The position numbers were made by a program, and so were the translations under genes. Positions 8,921-17,123 of a stretch of DNA of 51,892 nt are shown piece after piece (the first letter of the stretch is position 1; every line of letters starts with the position of its first letter). This DNA comes from Lachnospiraceae bacterium (GTDB lineage Bacteria; Bacillota; Clostridia; Lachnospirales; Lachnospiraceae): contig JAGKTQ010000019.1 of assembly GCA_021153325.1 (NCBI GenBank), positions 1 to 51,892 on the forward strand. Direction: 5' to 3'. Under the pieces are notes generated by a model. It made no database searches, was not told where the DNA came from, and saw only the letters and a program-made list of their open reading frames with translations.

Positions 8921-10021
8921 TTATTGTTTTACATGAACCGTATAACCTTTTCCGGTCAATATAGAAGCTGCTTGCTCAATAGACGCTTCTTCATAAAATT
9001 CAATTCGCAATGTTCCTTCTTCAAATTCTCGATTGTGTACAATACCGATATTTTTGATGTTGATATTATTTAATGCAAGAATAGTGGCGATAGCAGCAAG
9101 AGCTCCGGCTTCGTCCAAAATATCAACGGTAATGGTATATGATTTTTTGATCGGACCACTGGAAGCATCAATGAACGATTCGCGGTAGCTTCTTGCATCC
9201 TGAAAAAATTGAAAAAGTGCATCAGCATCTTTGCTTTCCAGCTTCTCCTTAGTGATCTGCAATGCTTCTATGTAATCCTCTAAAAGCGAGACGATATTTT
9301 CTGTATTTGTCAAGCAAATTTGCTGCCACATAACAGGGGAGGAAGAGGCAATGCGAGTGATGTCTTTAAAACCTCCTGCAGCGATCAGCTTCATAGTTCC
9401 TTCCTTAGAATCAGAGTCATGAACTAAATTTACGAGGCTGGAAGCGATCACGTGCGGAAGATGGCTGATTGCAGCCGTAACATAATCATGCTCCTTAAAG
9501 CTTAAAATAAGTGGAATTGCTCCGATAGCTTGAACCAATTCTTTATAGGAAGCAATTTTTTCCTCTGATACAGTTTCTGTTGGAGTCAAAATATAATAAG
9601 CATTTTCTAATAAGATCGCTTTAGAATTTATAAAGCCAATACGTTCACTGCCTGCCATGGGATGACCGCCTATGAACTGAGAGGATAACCCCAGTGCTTC
9701 AATATGAGTATGGATATCTGTTTTTACGCTGCCAACATCTGTAACGGTACAGTCCTTGCTGATATAAGCAGCGAGAGTTTTTAAATTTTCATCATTTTTA
9801 GAAACCGGTGCACATAAAAATAAGTAATCACATTCGGCAAAAGAAGCATCGATTTTTTCTAAAACAACATCGGCGATATCTTCCTTTTTGGCAAGAGCAA
9901 GTGTATCGCTGTTAATATCATAAGCTATTATTTTCGTATCCGGCAGATTCAAACGAATCGCTTTTGCAATAGATCCACCGATCAATCCAAGACCAACAAA
10001 TCCACAAGTGAGAGCGGACAT
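8921..10021 (-). CDS. tyrA: Prephenate dehydrogenase with C-terminal ACT domain
   Basis: Converts prephenate to 4-hydroxyphenylpyruvate with NAD(P), the tyrosine branch of aromatic amino acid synthesis. The dinucleotide-binding motif GLGLIGGS is at residues 10-17. The prephenate dehydrogenase runs GGHPMAGSE and AAISHLPHVIASSLV follow. A C-terminal ACT domain (about 295-366) suggests feedback control by tyrosine. The open frame extends 49 codons upstream, but the start is the ATG at 10021 because GGAGG sits at the right distance before it; the product is 366 residues. It stands alone on the - strand, divergent from the EF-G-like gene, with its own promoter. Confidence 0.93.
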   Translation of the reverse strand: MSALTCGFVGLGLIGGSIAKAIRLNLPDTKIIAYDINSDTLALAKKEDIADVVLEKIDASFAECDYLFLCAPVSKNDENLKTLAAYISKDCTVTDVGSVKTDIHTHIEALGLSSQFIGGHPMAGSERIGFINSKAILLENAYYILTPTETVSEEKIASYKELVQAIGAIPLILSFKEHDYVTAAISHLPHVIASSLVNLVHDSDSKEGTMKLIAAGGFKDITRIASSSPVMWQQICLTNTENIVSLLEDYIEALQITKEKLESKDADALFQFFQDARSYRESFIDASSGPIKKSYTITVDILDEAGALAAIATILALNNINIKNIGIVHNREFEEGTLRIEFYEEASIEQAASILTGKGYTVHVKQ

Positions 10022-10078
10022 ATTAAAACCTCCATATTCATGTTGAAATATCCTAATGATAAAGCTTAACTGGTTAAT

Positions 10079-10107
10079 AATATAGCACTTTAAAGCGTGA
10101 AAGTCAA
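10079..10107 (-). promoter_or_regulatory. Promoter of tyrA
   Basis: On the - strand, TTGACT (10107-10102) and TATATT (10084-10079) are 17 bases apart. The spacer holds an imperfect palindrome around TTTAAA, which could be an operator. Confidence 0.7.
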
Positions 10108-10200
10108 CAGACAAACAAGAGGTAAATATGGCATGAAAATTGTTAAAAACAGAAAATAAGTAAACCAAACATGAAATGTGTGAAAAATAAACATAAATAC

Positions 10201-10229
10201 TTGTAAAAAGTGTGATTATTTAGTAAAAT
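10201..10229 (+). promoter_or_regulatory. Promoter of the EF-G-like gene
   Basis: TTGTAA at 10201-10206 and TAAAAT at 10224-10229 are spaced 17 bases. This leaves an untranslated leader of about 80 bases before the ATG at 10317. Confidence 0.65.
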
Positions 10230-10316
10230 AGCACTATGGGGAACGGAGGAGTAAGGCATATTTCCAATTCTGTCTTAGCAAAATACCCAAAAACATAAAA
10301 ATTGGAGGAAAATTTT

Positions 10317-12410
10317 ATGAACGTTTACACAACTGACAAAATTCGTAACGTGGTGCTGCTTGGACATGGGGGTTGTGGTAAGACCAGTTTGGCAGAAGCT
10401 ATGGCATATTTGGGTGGACTTACCTCTAGAATGGGTAAAGTTGCAGATGGTAATACATTAAGTGATTATGGGAAAGAGGAACAGAAGAGACAGATATCTA
10501 TCAGCACTTCCATTATTCCGATTGAATGGGAAGGCGTAAAAATAAATCTTTTGGATACACCGGGATTTTTTGATTTTGCAGGGGAAGTAGAAGAAGCGGC
10601 GAGTGCAGCAGATGCAGCGATCATTGTGGTATCCGGTAAGGCAGGCATTGAAACAGGGACAAAGAAAGCATGGGAATTATGTGATAAATATAAACTGCCA
10701 CGTTTTGTTTTTGTTACAGATATGGATTTAGACAATGCTTCCTTTAAACAGGTCGTTGAGTCTATGACAGAAATGTATGGTAAGAAAATGGCACCGTTCC
10801 ATTTGCCGATTCGTGAAAATGAGAAGTTTGTAGGCTATGTAAATGTCATTTCCGAAACAGCGCAGAGATGGCAGGGAAAAGAAGTAATTGAGTGTGAAAT
10901 TCCAGAGTATAATAAACCGAATTTACAGTTGTATCGCGATACGTTGATGGAAGCGGTAGCTGAAACAAGCGAAGAAATGATGGAACGTTATTTTGGCGGA
11001 GAAACATTCTCAGAAGCAGAAATTCGTTCTGCACTCAGAACGAACGTAATGGATGGTTCTATTGTACCAATGTCTATGGGCTCTAGTGTTTTATGTCAGG
11101 GTATTTATACATTACTGGATGATATTGTAAAATATTTGCCAAGTCCGGAAAATAGAGAATGTGCAGGAATCAATTTAAAAACCAATGAAATCTTTCAGGC
11201 GGATTATGATTTCTCCAAAGCAAAATCAGCATATATTTTTAAGACGATCGTGGACCCGTTTATCGGAAAGTATTCTTTGATTAAAGTTTGCTCTGGTGTT
11301 TTTAAATCAGATGACGTCATTTACAATAACGATAAAGAAGTAGAAGAGAAGATCAATAAATTGTATGTATTGCAGGGAAATAAACCAATAGAAGTACCGG
11401 AACTGCATGCTGGAGATATTGGTGCGATAGCGAAGCTGACAGCCGCAAGAACTGGAAATACACTTTCTACAAAAGCTACTACGATTAAATATGGAAAAAC
11501 GGATATTCCAGTACCATATACTTATATGCGTTACAAACCAAAAAATAAAAATGATGTAGATAAGATTTCGCAGTCCTTGCAGAAATTAACCCATGAAGAT
11601 TTAACATTGCGTGTAGTAAATGATGCAGAGAACAGACAATCGCTTCTTTATGGTATGGGCGACTTGCATCTTGAAATTGTGGCAAGCAGACTTCTTAATG
11701 AGTATAAAGTAGAAATTGAACTGGTAAAACCAAAAGTTGCTTTTAAAGAGACCATTAAGAAGACTTCAGATGTGGAATATAAATACAAAAAGCAGTCGGG
11801 CGGACATGGTCAGTATGGTCACGTTAAAATGCGTTTTTCTCCTTCAGGCGATAATGAGACACCATTTGAATTTGAACAGGAAGTAGTAGGTGGTGCTGTC
11901 CCGAAAAACTTCTTCCCGGCAGTGGAAAAAGGTTTGCAGGAATCCGTTTTGAAAGGACCTCTTGCAGCATACCCGGTAGTGGGTGTAAAGGCTGTTTTGT
12001 ATGATGGCTCTTATCATCCGGTAGATTCTTCGGAAATGGCATTCAAGATGGCGACGATCCAGGCGTTCAAAAAAGGATTTATGGAAGCACATCCGGTATT
12101 GTTAGAGCCGATTGTAGCTTTGAAGGTCGTAGTACCTGAAGAATATACGGGAGATATTATGGGTGACTTAAATAAACGTCGTGGTCGAGTGCTTGGCATG
12201 AATCCGACGACTGGTGGCAAGCAGGTCATTGAAGCAGACATTCCTATGATGGAACTGTTTGGATATTGTACCGTTCTTCGTTCTATGACAGGTGGAAGTG
12301 GTGATTATTCTTACGAATTTTCAAGATATGAACAGACACCATCTGATATTCAGGCGAAAGAAGTAGAAGCAAGAGCAGCTAAAGTGGCAGAAAATAACAA
12401 CGAGGATTAG
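10317..12410 (+). CDS. EF-G-like translational GTPase (paralogue type)
   Basis: A 697-residue protein with the full EF-G layout: GTPase domain, domain II, and domains III-V. It belongs to the EF-G-like group rather than the main FusA. The P-loop is GHGGCGKTS at residues 16-24, where canonical EF-G has AHIDAGKTT; the G3 motif is DTPGFFDF. The G4 motif that normally reads NKxD reads TDMD in the run FVFVTDMDLD (bases 10711-10740). Late domains are recognisable by SGGHGQYGHVKMR and GSYHPVDSSEMAFK. The start is ATG 10317 behind GGAGG, not the in-frame TTG at 10302 that overlaps this ribosome site. The gene is monocistronic. Its role is not established from sequence; ribosome-associated GTPase function is inferred from the domains. 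It is not a Tet(M)-type protein by its motifs, though I cannot fully exclude a ribosome-protection role. Confidence 0.85.
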   Translation: MNVYTTDKIRNVVLLGHGGCGKTSLAEAMAYLGGLTSRMGKVADGNTLSDYGKEEQKRQISISTSIIPIEWEGVKINLLDTPGFFDFAGEVEEAASAADAAIIVVSGKAGIETGTKKAWELCDKYKLPRFVFVTDMDLDNASFKQVVESMTEMYGKKMAPFHLPIRENEKFVGYVNVISETAQRWQGKEVIECEIPEYNKPNLQLYRDTLMEAVAETSEEMMERYFGGETFSEAEIRSALRTNVMDGSIVPMSMGSSVLCQGIYTLLDDIVKYLPSPENRECAGINLKTNEIFQADYDFSKAKSAYIFKTIVDPFIGKYSLIKVCSGVFKSDDVIYNNDKEVEEKINKLYVLQGNKPIEVPELHAGDIGAIAKLTAARTGNTLSTKATTIKYGKTDIPVPYTYMRYKPKNKNDVDKISQSLQKLTHEDLTLRVVNDAENRQSLLYGMGDLHLEIVASRLLNEYKVEIELVKPKVAFKETIKKTSDVEYKYKKQSGGHGQYGHVKMRFSPSGDNETPFEFEQEVVGGAVPKNFFPAVEKGLQESVLKGPLAAYPVVGVKAVLYDGSYHPVDSSEMAFKMATIQAFKKGFMEAHPVLLEPIVALKVVVPEEYTGDIMGDLNKRRGRVLGMNPTTGGKQVIEADIPMMELFGYCTVLRSMTGGSGDYSYEFSRYEQTPSDIQAKEVEARAAKVAENNNED

Positions 12411-12460
12411 ATCGGTTGTTGTTAGATTTTTAATAAGTGTGCAAAAGGAATAACATATAA

Positions 12461-12499
12461 AAGTGGGAACAGAAGGCAAATTGCTTTCTGTTCCCACTT
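12461..12499 (+). terminator. Long hairpin after the EF-G-like gene
   Basis: A 19-base stem with one G-T pair and a single-base loop is formed by the arms beginning AAGTGGGAACAGAAGG and ending TTCTGTTCCCACTT. It is not followed by a T-run (CGTATAAAAAG). It is therefore either a non-canonical terminator or an RNA 3'-end stabiliser. Confidence 0.5.
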
Positions 12500-12619
12500 C
12501 GTATAAAAAGGATGTTAAGAAAAAATTTATTAGGTATTTGAGGCATTGTGCTATATAATAAATTTGAAATCTTTGCTTGATGGAAAGAATTTCAATTTTT
12601 CAGAGAAAAGGGAGATATC

Positions 12620-14260
12620 ATGAAAAAGGGTATTAGAAACTTATTAATTGCAGTCGTGCTGTTGTTTGCAGCAGGTATTTACTATTATTTTTATTTGCCG
12701 GCGCTTAATATTCATTCGGCAGGATGCTGGTTTTTTGTAATGTCGTTCATCGTCGTTGTGATGGTTTTTTACGGAATCCGGAAAATTGTAAAAGAAAACG
12801 ATTCCACAATCTTTAAGAAAAATGGAATAGAAAATCTGGAATTCAAGTTTGATAAAGTATTAAAAGGACTTGGAATCTTGTTTGTAGTTGTACTGGCAGC
12901 TTTCTTGATCGGGAAATTACTTTCTTCGCCAATCATCAATGCCAAAAAATATCAGCAGCTTTTAACTGTGGAGGAAAGAGAATTTACAGAGGATATACAG
13001 GAAGTGGATTATACCACAATACCGAGCCTTGATAAGGATTCTGCGACCTTACTTGGTGATAGAAAGATGGGAAGCATGGTAGATATGGTTTCCCAGTTTG
13101 AAGTGGCAGATGATTATACACAGATAAATTACAATGGCAGACCAGTAAGAGTCACACCACTTCGATATGCAAATGAAATTAAATGGCTGACAAATCAAAG
13201 TGAGGGTATTCCAGCTTATATTATGATCGATATGACAACACAGGATACAGAATGTGTGAAGCTGGAGGAAGGGATTCGATATTCAAAATCAGAATATTTT
13301 AATCGAAATATTTACAGACATATTCGTTTCCATTATCCTACCTATATTTTTGCAGAACAGATTTTCTTTGAAATTGATGAGGAAGGAACACCGTATTGGG
13401 TATGTCCTGTAAAGAAGTTTAATATTGGACTGTTTGGTGGACAAACGATCGGAAGGGTCGTTTTGTGTAATGCAATAACCGGAGAGTGTACGGATTATGA
13501 TATTGAAGAGGTTCCAGAGTGGATCGATAAAGTTTATTCTGCTGAGCTTTTAATGGAATTATATGATTATTCCGGTACATTAAAACATGGCTATCTTAAC
13601 AGTGTTTTGGGACAGAAAGATTGCTTACAGTCAACAAACGGATACAATTACATTGCACTTGACGATGATGTATGGGTCTATACGGGTGTTACTTCAGTCA
13701 GTGGAGACCAGTCGAATGTTGGATTTGTACTGATGAATCAGCGCACAATGGAAACACGCTATTATAAAATAGAAGGTGCGATTGAAGATTCTGCGATGTC
13801 TTCTGCAGAAGGACAGGTACAGAATTTAGGTTATCAGGCAACCTTCCCGTTACTGATCAATATAGCAGGCGAGCCTACTTATTTTATGGCACTTAAGGAT
13901 GATGCCGGACTGGTAAAAAAATATGCCATGGTAAATGTACAGAAATACCAGTGGGTTGCTATTGGTGATACCATAAGAGATTGTGAGAAAAATTACAAAG
14001 AATTGTTAAATACAAATGGTATTGTCAGTGAAACGGCAGACAGTATGCTTTCCATCAGTGGAAAGATTCAGTCCATTTCACCGATCGTATTAGAAGGCAC
14101 GACACACTATTATATTTGTCTGGAAAACAGTGAGGACATTTTTGATATTGATATGTCGGAAGAGGCATTGATTGGAATTGTGAAATATAATGTAGGAGAT
14201 ATGATCAAACTTACTTATATCGAAGGATATGGATTAAATGCAGTCAGGGGAATTGAGTAG
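12620..14260 (+). CDS. Membrane-anchored protein of unknown function
   Basis: A 546-residue protein that I do not recognise with confidence. The N-terminus has three hydrophobic segments (about residues 7-28, 34-52 and 84-104). These are followed by a large, acidic, mostly soluble region likely to be outside the membrane or in its vicinity. Repeated short strand-like runs such as PYWVCPVKKFNIGLFGG, AYIMIDMTTQ and PTYFMALKDDAG suggest a beta-rich fold. The last 100 residues (KIQSISPIVLEGTTHYYIC onward) look like an OB-type small domain, which is inference. No catalytic motif is seen. An ATG with AGGGAG upstream and a likely -10 box TATAAT at 12554-12559 support expression as a single gene. It is separated from leuS by the leuS promoter and T-box. 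Confidence 0.75.
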   Translation: MKKGIRNLLIAVVLLFAAGIYYYFYLPALNIHSAGCWFFVMSFIVVVMVFYGIRKIVKENDSTIFKKNGIENLEFKFDKVLKGLGILFVVVLAAFLIGKLLSSPIINAKKYQQLLTVEEREFTEDIQEVDYTTIPSLDKDSATLLGDRKMGSMVDMVSQFEVADDYTQINYNGRPVRVTPLRYANEIKWLTNQSEGIPAYIMIDMTTQDTECVKLEEGIRYSKSEYFNRNIYRHIRFHYPTYIFAEQIFFEIDEEGTPYWVCPVKKFNIGLFGGQTIGRVVLCNAITGECTDYDIEEVPEWIDKVYSAELLMELYDYSGTLKHGYLNSVLGQKDCLQSTNGYNYIALDDDVWVYTGVTSVSGDQSNVGFVLMNQRTMETRYYKIEGAIEDSAMSSAEGQVQNLGYQATFPLLINIAGEPTYFMALKDDAGLVKKYAMVNVQKYQWVAIGDTIRDCEKNYKELLNTNGIVSETADSMLSISGKIQSISPIVLEGTTHYYICLENSEDIFDIDMSEEALIGIVKYNVGDMIKLTYIEGYGLNAVRGIE

Positions 14261-14270
14261 TAAATATGTC

Positions 14271-14299
14271 TTGACAAGAGAAAATAATGTGGGTAAAAT
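14271..14299 (+). promoter_or_regulatory. Sigma-A promoter of the leuS T-box transcript
   Basis: TTGACA at 14271-14276 and TAAAAT at 14294-14299 are separated by 17 bases. It begins shortly after the stop of the upstream membrane-protein gene. Confidence 0.8.
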
Positions 14300-14309
14300 T
14301 ATTTTCAGT

Positions 14310-14568
14310 TATTTATAAAGAAAAGACATAGATGAGGAGTATTAAAAGCCTATCTTTTTCAGAGAGCTGCCGGAAGGTGCAAGGCAGTAGAGTAAGCTTC
14401 CAACTCGCCTCGGAGTTCCTTGAGGGAAAGCTGTTTATAGACAGTGAGTAGTTTAAGGCGGGAGTTCCCGTTATAGAATCAATGAGTGCACAGAAATGTG
14501 AATTAGAGTGGTACCACGGAATACAAGCCCTTTCGTCTCTAAGTAAGGAGAAGAGAGGGCTTTAACTT
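14310..14568 (+). ncRNA. T-box riboswitch (tRNA-Leu) upstream of leuS
   Basis: The 326-base gap before leuS is occupied by the promoter and this leader. Features are the stem I distal arm (AGAGAGCTGCC...GGCAG, about 14361-14388); a CTC leucine specifier at 14404-14406, followed by GCCTCGGAG; AGTAGTTTAAG at about 14448; and the T-box AGAGTGGTACCACGG at 14505-14519. A terminator hairpin then starts at 14526. Its layout can be aligned base for base with the pheST leader around the specifier. Confidence 0.93.
14526..14565 (+). terminator. T-box-controlled terminator before leuS
   Basis: AGCCCT at 14526-14531 pairs with AGGGCT at 14556-14561, with further CTCT/AGAG pairing inside and a short T run after. 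The 5' arm overlaps the region that would join the antiterminator. Confidence 0.8.
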
Positions 14569-14586
14569 TGAGAGGAGATAACGATT

Positions 14587-16998
14587 ATGGCAGAACCGTA
14601 TAATCACAGAGAAGTGGAACAGAAATGGCAGGCAGTGTGGGATGATGAAAAAGCATTTGCTACTTCCAATGACTATTCCAAACCAAAATATTATGCATTA
14701 GTTGAGTTCCCATATCCGTCAGGACAGGGACTTCATGTAGGACATCCAAGACCTTATACAGCACTTGATATCGTAGCAAGAAAGAGAAGAATGCAGGGTT
14801 ATAACGTACTTTATCCAATGGGATGGGATGCATTCGGACTTCCGACAGAAAACTATGCGATCAAAAATCATATTCATCCAAAGATCGTAACAAAGAACAA
14901 TGTGGAGCGTTTCAAAAATCAGCTTCATTCTTTAGGCTATTCTTTTGACTGGGATAGAGAGATCAATACAACAGATCCAAATTACTATAAATGGACACAG
15001 TGGATCTTCTTAAAATTATTCAAAGCTGGTCTTGCTTACAAGAGTGAAATGCCAATTAACTGGTGTACTTCCTGTAAAGTAGGTCTTGCAAACGAAGAAG
15101 TAGTAAATGGCGTTTGCGAACGTTGTGGTTCAGAAGTTGTTCGTAAAGTAAAGAGCCAGTGGATGTTAAAAATTACTGAATACGCAGACAAATTGATTCA
15201 GGATCTGGATACCGTAGATTATATCGAAAGAGTAAAAGTTTCTCAGAAAAACTGGATTGGTAAATCAGAAGGTGCGGAAGTAGATTTCTGTATCAGCGGA
15301 AAAGAAGATAAACTCCGTATTTATACAACAAGACCAGATACTTTATTTGGTGCGACATATATGGTAGTTTCACCGGAACATCCGATCATTGATAAATATA
15401 AAGACGAAATCGGAAACTGGGATGCGATTGTAGAATATCGTGAAATGGCAAGCAAAAAATCTGATTTTGAACGTACTGAGCTTGCAAAAGACAAGACAGG
15501 TGTAGAAATTGATGGCTTACGTGCGATCAATCCAGTAAATGGAAAAGAAATTCCAATCTGGATTTCTGATTATGTATTGATGACATACGGAACAGGTGCA
15601 ATCATGGCTGTTCCTGCACACGATGAAAGAGACTGGGAATTTGCGAAAAAATTTGGTCTTCCGATCATTGAAGTAGTGGCAGGAAGTCCGGTAAGTGTAG
15701 AAGAAGCTGTTTTCACAGACGTAGCTACAGGAACACTTGTAAATTCTGAATTTTTAAATGGTTTATCCGTTGCAGATGCCAAGAAGAAAATTATTGAATT
15801 TTTAGAAGAAAAAGGTATCGGAACAAAGAAGACAAACTTTAAATTAAGAGACTGGGTATTCTCCAGACAGCGTTATTGGGGTGAACCGATTCCGATCGTA
15901 CAGTGTGAAAAATGTGGATTTGTTCCGATTGATGAAAGCGAACTTCCATTAGAACTTCCAGAAGTAGACAGCTATATGCCAACAGATAATGGAGAATCAC
16001 CACTTGCTGCTATGACAGACTGGGTAAATACTACTTGTCCTTGCTGCGGTGGACCTGCAAAGAGAGAGACAGATACGATGCCACAGTGGGCAGGTTCTTC
16101 ATGGTATTTCTTAAGATATACAGATCCGACGAATGAAGAAGCTCTTGCAAGCAAAGAAGCATTAGAATATTGGTTGCCGGTTGACTGGTATAATGGTGGT
16201 ATGGAGCATACAACACTTCACTTGTTATACTCCCGTTTTTGGCATAAATTCTTATACGATCAGAAAGTAGTGCCATGTCCAGAGCCTTACCAGAAGAGAA
16301 CTTCTCACGGTATGATTTTAGGTTCTAATGGTGAAAAGATGTCTAAGTCCAGAGGAAATGTAGTAAATCCTGATGATATCGTTATGGATTACGGTGCAGA
16401 TACACTTCGTACTTACGAAATGTTTATCGGAGCATTTGATTTAAGTGCTTCCTGGTCAGAAGATGGCGTGAAAGGATGTCGCAGATTCTTGGAAAGAGTT
16501 TGGAAATTACAGGATATTCTTGTGGATGGAGATGCATATTCTGGCGATATGGAAACAAAAATGCACCAGACAATCAAGAAAGTAAGCAATGATTTTGAAA
16601 ATCTCAAATACAATACAGCGATTGCTGCAATGATGTCTCTTGTAAATGATTTCTACAAGAAAAATGCGATTAACAAGGCAGAATTTAAAACACTCCTCGC
16701 ATTACTTAATCCGGTTGCACCTCATGTGACAGAGGAGTTATGGAACAGAACCGGTTTTGAAGGAAGAGTATATCAGACCTCATGGCCAGAATTTGATGAA
16801 GCAAAAACAGTAGAATCTACAGTAGAAATTGCAGTACAGATAAATGGAAAAATGCGTGCAACTATCCAGATTCCAAAAGATATGGATAAAGATGCTGCCA
16901 TTGCTGCCGGAAAAGAAGCATTAGGCGATAAACTTACTGGAAACATCGTAAAAGAAATTTACGTTCCAGGCAGAATCGTAAACATTGTTGTCAAATAG
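14587..16998 (+). CDS. leuS: Leucyl-tRNA synthetase
   Basis: Class I synthetase charging tRNA-Leu, 803 residues and full length. The HIGH-type motif is HVGH at residues 50-53 in YPSGQGLHVGHP, and KMSKS is at residues 584-588. Two CxxC pairs in CTSCKVGLANEEVVNGVCERCG form a likely zinc knuckle near residues 159-180. The CP1 editing domain (about residues 220-410) contains TTRPDTLFGATY and the aspartate run VPAHDERDWEFA. The C-terminus carries the small leucyl-specific domain. The ATG follows a GAGAGGAG site. It is regulated by the Leu T-box. The stop codon abuts the inverted-repeat element before tmcAL. Confidence 0.97.
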   Translation: MAEPYNHREVEQKWQAVWDDEKAFATSNDYSKPKYYALVEFPYPSGQGLHVGHPRPYTALDIVARKRRMQGYNVLYPMGWDAFGLPTENYAIKNHIHPKIVTKNNVERFKNQLHSLGYSFDWDREINTTDPNYYKWTQWIFLKLFKAGLAYKSEMPINWCTSCKVGLANEEVVNGVCERCGSEVVRKVKSQWMLKITEYADKLIQDLDTVDYIERVKVSQKNWIGKSEGAEVDFCISGKEDKLRIYTTRPDTLFGATYMVVSPEHPIIDKYKDEIGNWDAIVEYREMASKKSDFERTELAKDKTGVEIDGLRAINPVNGKEIPIWISDYVLMTYGTGAIMAVPAHDERDWEFAKKFGLPIIEVVAGSPVSVEEAVFTDVATGTLVNSEFLNGLSVADAKKKIIEFLEEKGIGTKKTNFKLRDWVFSRQRYWGEPIPIVQCEKCGFVPIDESELPLELPEVDSYMPTDNGESPLAAMTDWVNTTCPCCGGPAKRETDTMPQWAGSSWYFLRYTDPTNEEALASKEALEYWLPVDWYNGGMEHTTLHLLYSRFWHKFLYDQKVVPCPEPYQKRTSHGMILGSNGEKMSKSRGNVVNPDDIVMDYGADTLRTYEMFIGAFDLSASWSEDGVKGCRRFLERVWKLQDILVDGDAYSGDMETKMHQTIKKVSNDFENLKYNTAIAAMMSLVNDFYKKNAINKAEFKTLLALLNPVAPHVTEELWNRTGFEGRVYQTSWPEFDEAKTVESTVEIAVQINGKMRATIQIPKDMDKDAAIAAGKEALGDKLTGNIVKEIYVPGRIVNIVVK

Positions 16999-17118
16999 GC
17001 AGTGCAAATCAAAAAAACACAGTTCATCCTGCTTGCAGGAAATGAACTGTGCTTTTTTTGATTTATAGGGCGTATGCCCGTCAAGCGAGAAGCGCAGGCT
17101 TCGAGCTTTGGCACTGCC
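16998..17118. repeat. Nested inverted-repeat element between leuS and tmcAL
   Basis: The ends are GGCAGTGC (16998-17005) and GGCACTGCC (17110-17118), which are inverted copies extended by AAA/TTT. Inside lie a long hairpin (17006-17063) and a GC-richer part with two more small hairpins (GGGC...GCCC at about 17068-17080, and GAAGC...GCTTC at about 17090-17103). The element exactly fills the space between two convergent stop codons. No target-site duplication is visible. It could be a repeat family, but copy number cannot be tested in this window. Confidence 0.55.
17006..17063. terminator. Bidirectional terminator between leuS and tmcAL
   Basis: The arms AAATCAAAAAAACACAGTTC and GAACTGTGCTTTTTTTGATT are complementary apart from one extra base. 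An inner CCTGC/GCAGG stem closes the loop. There are A/T runs on both sides, so it can stop transcription from leuS and from tmcAL. Confidence 0.88.
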
Positions 17119-17123
17119 GTTTT

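Noticed and set aside
12590..12610. CodY-like box (ATTTTTCAGAGAAAA) before the gene at 12620
   Set aside because: It matches the consensus at only about 11 of 15 positions in an AT-rich region, and no -35 element fits nearby.
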